From assembly GCA_036490175.1 (NCBI GenBank), contig DASXEJ010000393.1, positions 23,167 through 87,166 of the forward strand: a stretch of 64,000 nt of DNA, given 5' to 3'. The position numbers and the translations under genes are program-made. The notes beneath the pieces are model-generated. The model saw only the letters and a program-made list of their open reading frames with translations. It searched no databases and was not told the origin of the DNA. The stretch comes from Pirellulales bacterium. GTDB lineage: Bacteria; Planctomycetota; Planctomycetia; Pirellulales; JACPPG01. Every line of letters begins with the position of its first letter. The stretch's first letter is position 1. Shown piece by piece: positions 57,081 to 64,000 of the stretch.

Positions 57081-60000
57081 ATGAATCCAATGTGTAATCG
57101 CACCTTGATGGCTACCCCTCAGTCGCGTCCGCAAGTCCGCGGCTTTCAGTCTTGGGCCTCTATGGTCAAGCGACTCCCTGTGAAGGAGAGCGTGTTGAAA
57201 GCGACGCCTCAATTCGTCGTGGGCATGCTGCTAGCGGCCCTCTCGTTCAGTGCCTTGTGTCAAACTGCCAGCGGTCATCCGGCCACTGTCGTGGCGTGGA
57301 CCGGCATGGCGGCGGTTGGCCAAAGCGGCGCACGCAATGCTGATCCGAAACGCGAGGTGGCCTCGCTGTTGGCACGGGCACGCAAGGCGATGGCCGAAGC
57401 AGACTGGGAGACGGCCGAGACGCTGATCTCGAAGGCCGACGCCCAGCACGTGCAATTCGGCAAGCTGTACTTTGGAGACACGCCCGAGAAGGCCCGTCGC
57501 GAGCTGGAACATCTTCGTCCCCTGGACCGCGCCCCCGGACAAAAGGAAGGGTCGTCGCACAAGCGTTCCGATGCGCTGTCGCAGATTCCGCCCGCAGAGC
57601 AGGCGCTCGGCGCGAACCGAAAAAGTGGCGCTTCCGCTCAGCTGCCCGTGGCGCAGTCGCAGGCCGAGCAGAAATCGAGCCGCGCCCGGTTGAACAATGC
57701 GCGCGGTCAGGCATCGCAGCGCAACGAGCAAGCGTTTCCGCCGATGGGCGAGCGGTCCCCCGCGGGTGCAACCAATCCGTTCGAGGCGGTCGATCGTGCC
57801 GAGGCCCAAGCGGCGATGGTCACACGTCTGCCGGCCACGACGCCGCCAGTGGCGATGCCCCCCGTCGAATCGGTGCCTGCGGAGATCGCCGCGGGGCTGG
57901 AGAATGCGGTCAGTGTGGGTGTGCAGAATGCCGTGGGGGGCGACCCCAGCCGGGCCCAGAGCGACAGGTTGCTGTTAGCATCTCGCAAGGCCATGGCCGT
58001 GGGAGATGCGACGCAGGCCGCGCGCCTGGTGGCGCAGGCCAAGGCGTTGGGCGTGGCCTACGACCTGCACGAAGACAACCCGGCGAAAGTCGAGGCAACG
58101 ATTCAGAAAGCAGCCGAGCTGGCGAAACTGGCCGCCAATAAAGAGTCTGAGGGCTATCGCCGTAAACATGCCGAGCTGCTGATGTCGCAAGCCGAGACCC
58201 TGCTGTTGTGGCGTGAGTATGACGATGCGGAGCGACTGGCGAACGACGCTTCGCGCCTGCCGGTCGCTTACGGACCATTCGATGCCAAGCCGGACGATCT
58301 GCTCGGCCGCGTGGCCGCGGCACGACGACGTAGCGGACGATTCAAGGACAATGCGGTCTCTCCCGCGGGACTAGATGTCCCCGCGGAGAGCAATTTTGCC
58401 GCCTCACCGAGCAGAGCGACCATTCAGCAACCCGCAGCCGGCGCACGCGCGCCAGGCATGCCCGGTGTAGCGGCCGCTCGTCCCGCCGGTGCCGCGCAGC
58501 GGGCCATTTACGATTCCTCGCGCGATACGACGCAAAACATTCCCGTTACCGCCACCGATTCTCGTGCAGGCGCGACCGAAGATCTGTTCCGCATCCCTGA
58601 CGATACCAGTGTGGGCGCCAAGCGCGTCAGCGGCGAGGTGCCGGCCGAAATCAGCGATGAAGAGACTGCTCCTCCCGCGCAAAGCAGCGTGCAGATCGTG
58701 CCCGAGAAGGTCCCGGTTCCTCTCGAACCATCGGTCGGCTCGCTTTTGAAGAAAACGACGGTCGACCAGCAAGTGCTGGCGCGCAAGGTCATCGCCGACC
58801 TTGCCGCGCAGCGCAGTGAAGCCAAGCGGTTGCAGACCGGCGATCCGAAGCGGTCGCTGGAAATCCTGCAACAAGCCCGCGTAATGGTCGAAAAATCCGG
58901 TCTGGACCAGGAAACACGCGACCGTTTGCTGCGCAGCGCCGATCGCGGCATTGCCGACGCCGAACAATACATCGAGACCAATCGTCCGCGGATCGAGCTG
59001 GAAGATCGCAACAGGGCCGTCAAGGACGAAATCGATCGCGAACAGAAGGTCAAAGTCGAAGTGCAGGAGAAGTTGGCCTACGAGGTCGACCAGTTCAACA
59101 AACTCGTGGACGAGCAGCGGTATGCCGAGGCCGAGGTCGTGGCCAAGCGGGCCATGGAGATGGCGCCGCACGAGGCAGTCGTCCAGCAGCTCCAATTGCA
59201 AGCACGGTTCCTGCGCCGCCTGGCGAACACCAAGGGAATTCAAGCCGACAAAGAAGACGGCTTCGTCGAAGCGATGAACTCAATCGACGCGGCAGCCACG
59301 CCGTTCGACGATCGGAATCCGATCCGCTTCACCGACGTCGACAAATGGAACAAGCTGAGCCAGAGCCCGTACCGTAAGAAGCTCGAAGGCCGGTCGCATC
59401 GCAGCGAGAAAGAAATCGAAATCGACAAGAGCCTGAAGACCCCCGTCTCGCTCAAATTCCATGATGCTCCGCTGAGCGAGGTGATGGACCATCTGAAGAC
59501 CCTGGCGGGCGTGAACATTCATTTGGATCCGCGCGGGCTGGCGGCCGAGGGAATGACGAGCGACACGCCGGTGAATATCGATCTGACCGAGCCCATTTCT
59601 TTGAAGAGCGCGTTGAACCTGATCCTGGAACCGCTGCACCTCAGCTACATCGTTAAGAACGAGGTGCTGAATATCACCAGCGAGGAAATGCGGGACGGCG
59701 AGGTCTATACCGACACTTACAACGTGGGCGATCTGATCGTGCCGATCCCCAACTTCACGCCCGATGGCAACATGGGTTTGACCGGGGCCCTCAACAGTGC
59801 CCAGGCCAATGCCCGCGCCGGCATGGTGGGGGGCGTCTACTCGGGCGACGTGCCCTTGGCGGTCGCCAGCGCCAGCGGGGCCAATACGAACGCCGTCATG
59901 GATCCGCGCGTGTTGGCGCAGATGGCCAGCATGGGGGCGCCCATGGCCAGCGTGGGCCAGCCTGGCGGTGGAGGCCCCGGCGGATTGAGCGGCGGCGCGC

Positions 60001-61211
60001 AGCCGGATTTCGACAGCCTGATCGATTTGATCGTGCAGACGATCCAACCGGAGAGTTGGGATGCCAACGGCGGCCCCGGCACGATCACGCGATTCCAGAA
60101 CAACTTGAGCCTGGTGATCAGCCAGAAACAGGACGTACACGAGGAGATCGCGCAACTGTTGTCACAATTGCGTCGTCTGCACGACTTGCAGGTGACGATC
60201 GAAGTTCGCTTTATCACGCTCAACGACAACTTCTTTGAGCGTATCGGCGTCGACTTCCAGATGAGCTTGCAAGATTTTGCCCCGGCCACCTTGGTCGGGT
60301 CGTCAAACGTGGGCACGCTGGGCCAAGGCCCCGCACTGCAGAGCTACGATCCGCAGCTGACACAGGCCACGTCGGCTACGGTCGGTACGCAGGGTGCCGG
60401 GCTGAATCAGTTCACAGACAATTTGAATATCGACCTGAGCCAGGGAAGCTTTACGGCCGCGGTTCCGCAGTTCGGCTCTTACTCGGCCGGCACCGGTGCC
60501 ACGCTGGGCTTCGCCATCCTCAGCGACATCGAAGCCTATTTCTTCATCGAAGCTTCGCAAGGCGACCGCCGCAGCAACGTGCTGCAGGCCCCGAAAGTAA
60601 CGCTCTTCAATGGCCAGCAGGCTTTCGTATCGGATACTTCGCAAAGCCCGTTCGTGATCAGCGTGATCCCCGTCGTGGGCGATTTCGCCGCGGCACAGCA
60701 ACCGGTGATCGTGGTGCTCTCGGAAGGAACGATGCTAACCGTGCAGGCGGTCGTGTCCGAGGACCGGCGCTTCGTGCGATTGACCTTGGTGCCGTTCTTC
60801 AGCAGCATCGGGGCCGTGAATACATTTACCTTCACGGGCTCCAGCAGTTCGACATCGAACAGTGCCTCGCAAGGTGCCACCGACAACACGACCGGCCGAT
60901 CCAACGCGACAACCACGGTGACCGAGGGTACGACGGTCCAGTTGCCGACGTTCTCCTTCGTCAGCGTGAGTACCACGGTCAGCGTGCCTGACGGCGGTAC
61001 CGTCTTGCTGGGCGGCGTAAAGCGGTTGAGCGAAGGCCGCAACGAATTCGGCGTACCTATCCTCAACAAGATTCCGTACATCAACCGCTTGTTCCAAAAC
61101 ACCGCGATCGGCCGGCAATCCGAAAGTTTGATGATGATGGTCACGCCGCGAATCATCATCCAAGAAGAGGAAGAGTTTAATCTGACCGGCCAGAACCCAC
61201 CGAATCCGTAA
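57081..61211 (+). CDS. Secretin (type II/IV pilus-type outer membrane channel) with N-terminal repeats
   Basis: A 1376-residue protein, about twice the usual secretin length. A signal-like segment (VVGMLLAALSFSALCQTASG) lies within the first 70 residues. Three related repeats follow near 95-145, 293-350 and 365-416, each of the form RKAMAxxDxxxAxxLxxxA followed by a V-x-Y/F-x(5)-D-x-P step. A coiled region runs to about 700. The STN/N0-like domain begins near 790 (LKFHDAPLSEVMDHLKTLAG). The C-terminal secretin domain (about 1030-1365) has QVTIEVRFITLNDNFFERIG and the signature VPDGGTVLLGGVKR. Start is uncertain (57081 or 57162). It is the outer membrane pore of the locus. Confidence 0.9.
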   Translation: MNPMCNRTLMATPQSRPQVRGFQSWASMVKRLPVKESVLKATPQFVVGMLLAALSFSALCQTASGHPATVVAWTGMAAVGQSGARNADPKREVASLLARARKAMAEADWETAETLISKADAQHVQFGKLYFGDTPEKARRELEHLRPLDRAPGQKEGSSHKRSDALSQIPPAEQALGANRKSGASAQLPVAQSQAEQKSSRARLNNARGQASQRNEQAFPPMGERSPAGATNPFEAVDRAEAQAAMVTRLPATTPPVAMPPVESVPAEIAAGLENAVSVGVQNAVGGDPSRAQSDRLLLASRKAMAVGDATQAARLVAQAKALGVAYDLHEDNPAKVEATIQKAAELAKLAANKESEGYRRKHAELLMSQAETLLLWREYDDAERLANDASRLPVAYGPFDAKPDDLLGRVAAARRRSGRFKDNAVSPAGLDVPAESNFAASPSRATIQQPAAGARAPGMPGVAAARPAGAAQRAIYDSSRDTTQNIPVTATDSRAGATEDLFRIPDDTSVGAKRVSGEVPAEISDEETAPPAQSSVQIVPEKVPVPLEPSVGSLLKKTTVDQQVLARKVIADLAAQRSEAKRLQTGDPKRSLEILQQARVMVEKSGLDQETRDRLLRSADRGIADAEQYIETNRPRIELEDRNRAVKDEIDREQKVKVEVQEKLAYEVDQFNKLVDEQRYAEAEVVAKRAMEMAPHEAVVQQLQLQARFLRRLANTKGIQADKEDGFVEAMNSIDAAATPFDDRNPIRFTDVDKWNKLSQSPYRKKLEGRSHRSEKEIEIDKSLKTPVSLKFHDAPLSEVMDHLKTLAGVNIHLDPRGLAAEGMTSDTPVNIDLTEPISLKSALNLILEPLHLSYIVKNEVLNITSEEMRDGEVYTDTYNVGDLIVPIPNFTPDGNMGLTGALNSAQANARAGMVGGVYSGDVPLAVASASGANTNAVMDPRVLAQMASMGAPMASVGQPGGGGPGGLSGGAQPDFDSLIDLIVQTIQPESWDANGGPGTITRFQNNLSLVISQKQDVHEEIAQLLSQLRRLHDLQVTIEVRFITLNDNFFERIGVDFQMSLQDFAPATLVGSSNVGTLGQGPALQSYDPQLTQATSATVGTQGAGLNQFTDNLNIDLSQGSFTAAVPQFGSYSAGTGATLGFAILSDIEAYFFIEASQGDRRSNVLQAPKVTLFNGQQAFVSDTSQSPFVISVIPVVGDFAAAQQPVIVVLSEGTMLTVQAVVSEDRRFVRLTLVPFFSSIGAVNTFTFTGSSSSTSNSASQGATDNTTGRSNATTTVTEGTTVQLPTFSFVSVSTTVSVPDGGTVLLGGVKRLSEGRNEFGVPILNKIPYINRLFQNTAIGRQSESLMMMVTPRIIIQEEEEFNLTGQNPPNP

Positions 61212-61322
61212 ACGGGGGGCTCGACCTCCAGAGTGCGGAAATTCCTGCGGCTCCCGCTAAGAGCGGCGCGCGGCTAGAATGCCGGCCGGGCAGTCCCTGT
61301 GAACCTGGCCTGGAGCGTGCGC

Positions 61323-61706
61323 GTGTCCCCTCGTACTTGGATCATACTCGGCGCGATCTTTGGCGCGCTGGCGGTAGGCACCGGCGCCTTTGGCGCTCAC
61401 GGCCTCAAGGACCGCCTGGCTGCGTCTGGGCGTGGGGAGGTTTACGAGACAGCCGCGCGTTACCAGATGTATCACGCACTGGCGCTGGTGCTGGTCGGCC
61501 TGTTGGCACTGCACAGTTCGTCTGTCTGCTTGAACGTGGCAGGCGCGTGCTTCGTGGCGGGCATCTTGGTCTTTTCGGGCCTGCTGTATGCCTTGGCGCT
61601 CGGCGGACCTAAGATCCTGGGCGCAATTGTGCCGCTAGGAGGCACGGCCTTTATCGCGGGCTGGGTGGCCCTGGCAGTGGCTGGCCTGATGCTGACAAAA
61701 AAATAG
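61323..61706 (+). CDS. DUF423 family small membrane protein
   Basis: A 127-residue integral membrane protein with about four hydrophobic helices and the family marks TGAFGAHGLKDRL and YQMYHALALVLVGLL. Its role is unknown; the family is widespread in bacteria (YgdD in E. coli). A GGAG box stands 7 bases before the GTG at 61323. A GTG at 61299 is an alternative and adds eight residues. Confidence 0.88.
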   Translation: MSPRTWIILGAIFGALAVGTGAFGAHGLKDRLAASGRGEVYETAARYQMYHALALVLVGLLALHSSSVCLNVAGACFVAGILVFSGLLYALALGGPKILGAIVPLGGTAFIAGWVALAVAGLMLTKK

Positions 61707-61743
61707 CCCGGACCGCGCGGCGTTGCGGCCGAACGATCCGGGC
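61694..61743 (-). terminator. Rho-independent terminator of the ECF sigma gene
   Basis: Arms 61706-61715 and 61734-61743 pair at nine of ten positions (GCCCGGAxCG), and on the minus strand the stem is followed by TATTTTTTT. It lies about 60 bases past the sigma gene's stop and overlaps the stop codon of the convergent DUF423 gene. Confidence 0.8.
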
Positions 61744-61800
61744 TTGAATCACGCCCGCGACTGCTTGCTTGCCGGCATTGCCGGCCGTGCGGCAGGGCGC

Positions 61801-62376
61801 TTACGCCGGTGCCAACTCCTCCAACTCACGGGCGAGCCGCTTGCGGGCCACGTGCAATCGGCGCTTGATGGTGCCGATCGGCGAATGGAACGCATCGCTC
61901 ATCTCGACCAACGACTGGCCCTGAACGTAGAACGCCTCTAACGTCTCGCGATCCAGATCGCGCAGTCGCCGCAATCCGGCGCGAACCTGGCCGGCTCGCT
62001 CGTTATCGAGCGCCACGGACAACGGCGTGCACCGCTCGATACAAGTTGCTTCCAGCGTCTCACGATCAGTGGGTATCACAGGTCCACCGCGTAGCGACCG
62101 GTTGATCGCCATCCGCGTGGTGATCTGGCGCAGCCAGCCGCCGAAGCATTCGGGCTCGCGCAATTGGCTGATCTTGCGCATGGCCTGCACGAACACCTCC
62201 TGCGTCAGTTCCTGCGCCTCGGCGTGATTCCGCAAGCGACGCAAGGCGATGCCGTACACGGCCCGCTCGAAACGCTCGACCAACTGGCCGAACGCCTCGC
62301 GGTTGCCGCGCTGCGCGGAGCGTACCTGGGCTGCTAACAGGACCTTTTCTCGTGTTGCTTCGGTCAGAACGATCAT
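61801..62376 (-). CDS. ECF-type RNA polymerase sigma factor
   Basis: A 191-residue sigma-70 family factor of the extracytoplasmic function class. Region 2 (LVERFERAVYGIALRRLRNH, AQELTQEVFVQAMRKI, GGWLRQITTRMAINRSLRG) and region 4 (RRLRDLDRETLEAFYVQGQS, then FHSPIGTIKRRLHVARKRLA) are both visible. A GGAGAG box precedes the ATG at 62376. There is no adjacent anti-sigma gene in the window. Target promoters are unknown. The upstream region is rich in palindromes. Confidence 0.9.
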   Translation of the reverse strand: MIVLTEATREKVLLAAQVRSAQRGNREAFGQLVERFERAVYGIALRRLRNHAEAQELTQEVFVQAMRKISQLREPECFGGWLRQITTRMAINRSLRGGPVIPTDRETLEATCIERCTPLSVALDNERAGQVRAGLRRLRDLDRETLEAFYVQGQSLVEMSDAFHSPIGTIKRRLHVARKRLARELEELAPA

Positions 62377-62510
62377 GGCTCTCTCCGTGAAAAACCGTGC
62401 ACACGCACGGTGCAAAGGATCAGGTAACGCATCCGGATCGTGCGGAAAGGAACGAAAAACGATCCTTCCCAGCGCGGCTCGGGCTGCCGTCCGGCGTCGT
62501 CAGACTGTCA

Positions 62511-62545
62511 GGTTCTTAGATTCGCTTGTGGCGGATTTAAGAACC
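62511..62545. repeat. Inverted repeat, about 15-bp stem
   Basis: GGTTCTTAGATTCGC (62511-62525) and GCGGATTTAAGAACC (62531-62545) pair almost completely, with a 5-base loop TTGTG and two G-U type pairs. There is no T run. It lies about 140 bases upstream of the ECF sigma gene start. Confidence 0.75.
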
Positions 62546-62602
62546 GACCCTAACGACCGCAAGGTGCGGCATAACGCTGAGCGTATGCCAGCACCTCGAC
62601 AG

Positions 62603-62652
62603 CCCACGCATACTGGAAACGACGAGATACAACGTCGTTTCCACGGCGTGGG
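62603..62652. repeat. Long imperfect hairpin
   Basis: CCCACGC (62603-62609) plus TGGAAACGACG (62614-62624) pairs with CGTCGTTTCCA (62633-62643) plus GCGTGGG (62646-62652), with an 8-base loop and a small asymmetric bulge. About 18 bp can pair. No T run follows, so it is not a simple terminator. Confidence 0.75.
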
Positions 62653-63318
62653 CTGCGGCGGCTGCTGCCGGTTTCATGGCGCGCTTAAGCGCCCGCGTAA
62701 AACCGACTAGCACCTGCGAGAGATGCCCTGATGTGGGCTGCGCATGCGTCACGGTGCGCACCACATCAGCCGCGGCGACGACGATCCAATCCTGGCAATT
62801 TGCGAGGATGGCGATCTGCGTGTTGCGAATGATGTTGGTACGCATCTTAGGCTCCGTGCGCTGGGCGCTTTTGGAGAGAACGGAAAGAACGAAACTTTCT
62901 CCGGCGACGACAATCGACGCCGGACTAATCTGCTCGTTTCACTGGCCCGCGGGATCGAAAAGGACTGCCGCCCTCGGCGGCCTGTCATCATCGAAAAAAC
63001 CGACGGCTAGTTAAGTAAGCCTGTCACGCTCCTGTCCCAAAGTCAATGCGGAACAAGAGCCCGACCGGCAGCTAGCGAACCAATTGCCCGCCGCATGCCT
63101 CATGGACAGTTCATCGGGAAAGAGGTTCGCCCAAAAATGCAAAATATTTCTGGTCGGCGACTGAGGATCCACCAATGGGCCCTGGCCGCTTGACGCTAAG
63201 GTCAACCACTGTCAGACTTTGCCTCATCGAAGTCCGCTCGTTTTCTCGGCCTGACCATGGGCCGATGGCTGGCGGCCAAAGCAGCCTTCCCGCCCCCCCC
63301 GACGTTGAGGACCAGACG

Positions 63319-64000
63319 ATGAGTCGCTTTCGTGAGCTATTGGCCGCTGACAAACTGGTGCGGGTATTCGCTTTGGGTCGACTTACCCATCCGGTCACCA
63401 TCGACATGTTCGGCCTGGCCGGCGGCTTTCACGGGTTCTGGCTCGATCAGGAGCATTGCGGTCTCAGCTATCAAGAGGTGCAGCTGGCCGCCGCCTGCGC
63501 ACGGGCCAACAACTTCGATTGTTTTGTGCGCATGGCTCCGACCGACTATGCCCTGGTCACACAGAATCTCGAGGCGGGCGCGGGTGGCGTGATGGCCGCC
63601 CAAATCAAGTCGGCCGCCCATGCCGAGCAATTTGTCACCTGGGCCAAGTTCGCGCCGCGCGGATTGCGCGGACTGAACACTTCGGGGCGCGACGCCGACT
63701 ACACCCACAAGTCGCAGCAACAATTTGCCACGGACGCCAATCGCGACCAGTTCCTGGCCATGCAAATCGAAACGTTGGGAGCGCTTGACGAGGTTGACGC
63801 GATCGCCGCCAATGACGCCGTCGATTTATTGTTCGTCGGACCCAGCGACCTCTCGCAGGCCATGGGCATTCTGGGCCAATTCTCGCATCCGCGGATGCTC
63901 GAAGCGCTCGACCACGTGGCGGCTGCCTGCCGACGACACGGCAAGCACTGGGGCACCGTGGCCCCCAACCCAGAATACACGCGCTGCTGCTACGACAAGG
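63319..64000 (+). CDS. HpcH/HpaI aldolase family protein (partial, 3' end off window)
   Basis: A 227-codon open start that runs off the right edge. The ATG at 63319 follows a GAGG box. The HpcH/HpaI fold is marked by FWLDQEHCGLSY (the metal-Glu region), LEAGAGGVMAAQIKSAA, APRGLRGLN, MQIETLGALDEVDAIA and LLFVGPSDLSQAMG. Members cleave 2-keto-3-deoxy acids with a divalent metal (HpaI, garL and similar). The substrate is unknown and the C-terminus is missing. No aromatic or uronate catabolic gene lies beside it within the window. Confidence 0.9.
   Translation, partial: MSRFRELLAADKLVRVFALGRLTHPVTIDMFGLAGGFHGFWLDQEHCGLSYQEVQLAAACARANNFDCFVRMAPTDYALVTQNLEAGAGGVMAAQIKSAAHAEQFVTWAKFAPRGLRGLNTSGRDADYTHKSQQQFATDANRDQFLAMQIETLGALDEVDAIAANDAVDLLFVGPSDLSQAMGILGQFSHPRMLEALDHVAAACRRHGKHWGTVAPNPEYTRCCYDK

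Larger units (their letters stand above)
62377..63318. other. Long gap with palindromes and no confident gene
   Basis: Over 900 bases. A 102-codon minus-strand frame (62845 to 62537) has a GGAG box, and an 88-codon plus-strand frame (62744 to 63010) is also open, but neither has a recognisable domain and the first overlaps the hairpin at 62603-62652. I treat both as unproven. Two hairpins and a GCGCTTAAGCGC palindrome near 62680 lie here, ahead of the ECF sigma gene, so it may be its regulatory region. Confidence 0.4.

Noticed and set aside
62537..62845. 102-codon minus-strand frame with a GGAG box
   Set aside because: It overlaps the hairpin at 62603-62652, has no domain and normal high-GC ORF length; kept as unproven rather than called as a gene.

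Overview
The window is a GC-rich stretch of ordinary bacterial chromosome that looks planctomycetal, probably Pirellulales-like. The evidence is the gene mix: a 1376-residue secretin with a PilM-type gene and two anchored unknowns, a TIGR03790-like secreted protein, secreted redoxin/cytochrome/copper-monooxygenase-like fusions, a vWA-TPR-TPR operon, many conserved secreted hypotheticals, and dispersed palindromic intergenic repeats. No species can be named from the sequence alone. There is no transposase, integrase, phage module, CRISPR array or rRNA. One tRNA (Cys, GCA) is present. The left edge cuts an outer-membrane efflux gene and the right edge cuts an HpcH/HpaI aldolase gene.

Layout. 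1-9.9 kb: TolC-like efflux protein, a secreted unknown, rdgB, an extreme Cys/Met-rich small protein, then a sulfur section (cystathionine beta-synthase, a Cys/Met-metabolism PLP enzyme, tRNA-Cys), an oxidoreductase and cutA. 9.9-15 kb: a leftward block with a coiled-coil secreted protein, an NtrB-like kinase, an NtrC-like sigma-54 activator and a hydroxyacid-oxoacid transhydrogenase. 15-23 kb: secreted redoxins, a sugar isomerase-like gene, an LPGSK-repeat protein coupled to a sterol-desaturase-like enzyme, and lysA. 23-28 kb: vWA-TPR-TPR operon. 28-34 kb: FucI-like isomerase, a lipoprotein, tadA behind a large secreted protein, and a Gly/Tyr-rich exported protein. 34-39 kb: an overlapping signalling module (anchored thioredoxin-like protein, hybrid kinase, diguanylate cyclase). 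39-44 kb: NYN-LOTUS protein, a Ku-TPR-ligase NHEJ operon and a sigma-70 factor. 44-50.4 kb: leftward GH38-like gene, cmk, plsC and rpsA. 50.6-61.2 kb: an envelope-machine locus with a PilM protein apparently fused to PilN, two anchored unknowns and a secretin. 61.3-64 kb: DUF423 protein, ECF sigma factor, a hairpin-rich gap and a partial aldolase.

The two most distinctive items are the PilM-PilN-like fusion locus and the Cys/Met-rich protein beside transsulfuration genes and tRNA-Cys. Most assignments rest on motifs read by eye. Start codons were chosen from ribosome-binding sites, signal peptides and family alignment, and several remain uncertain.
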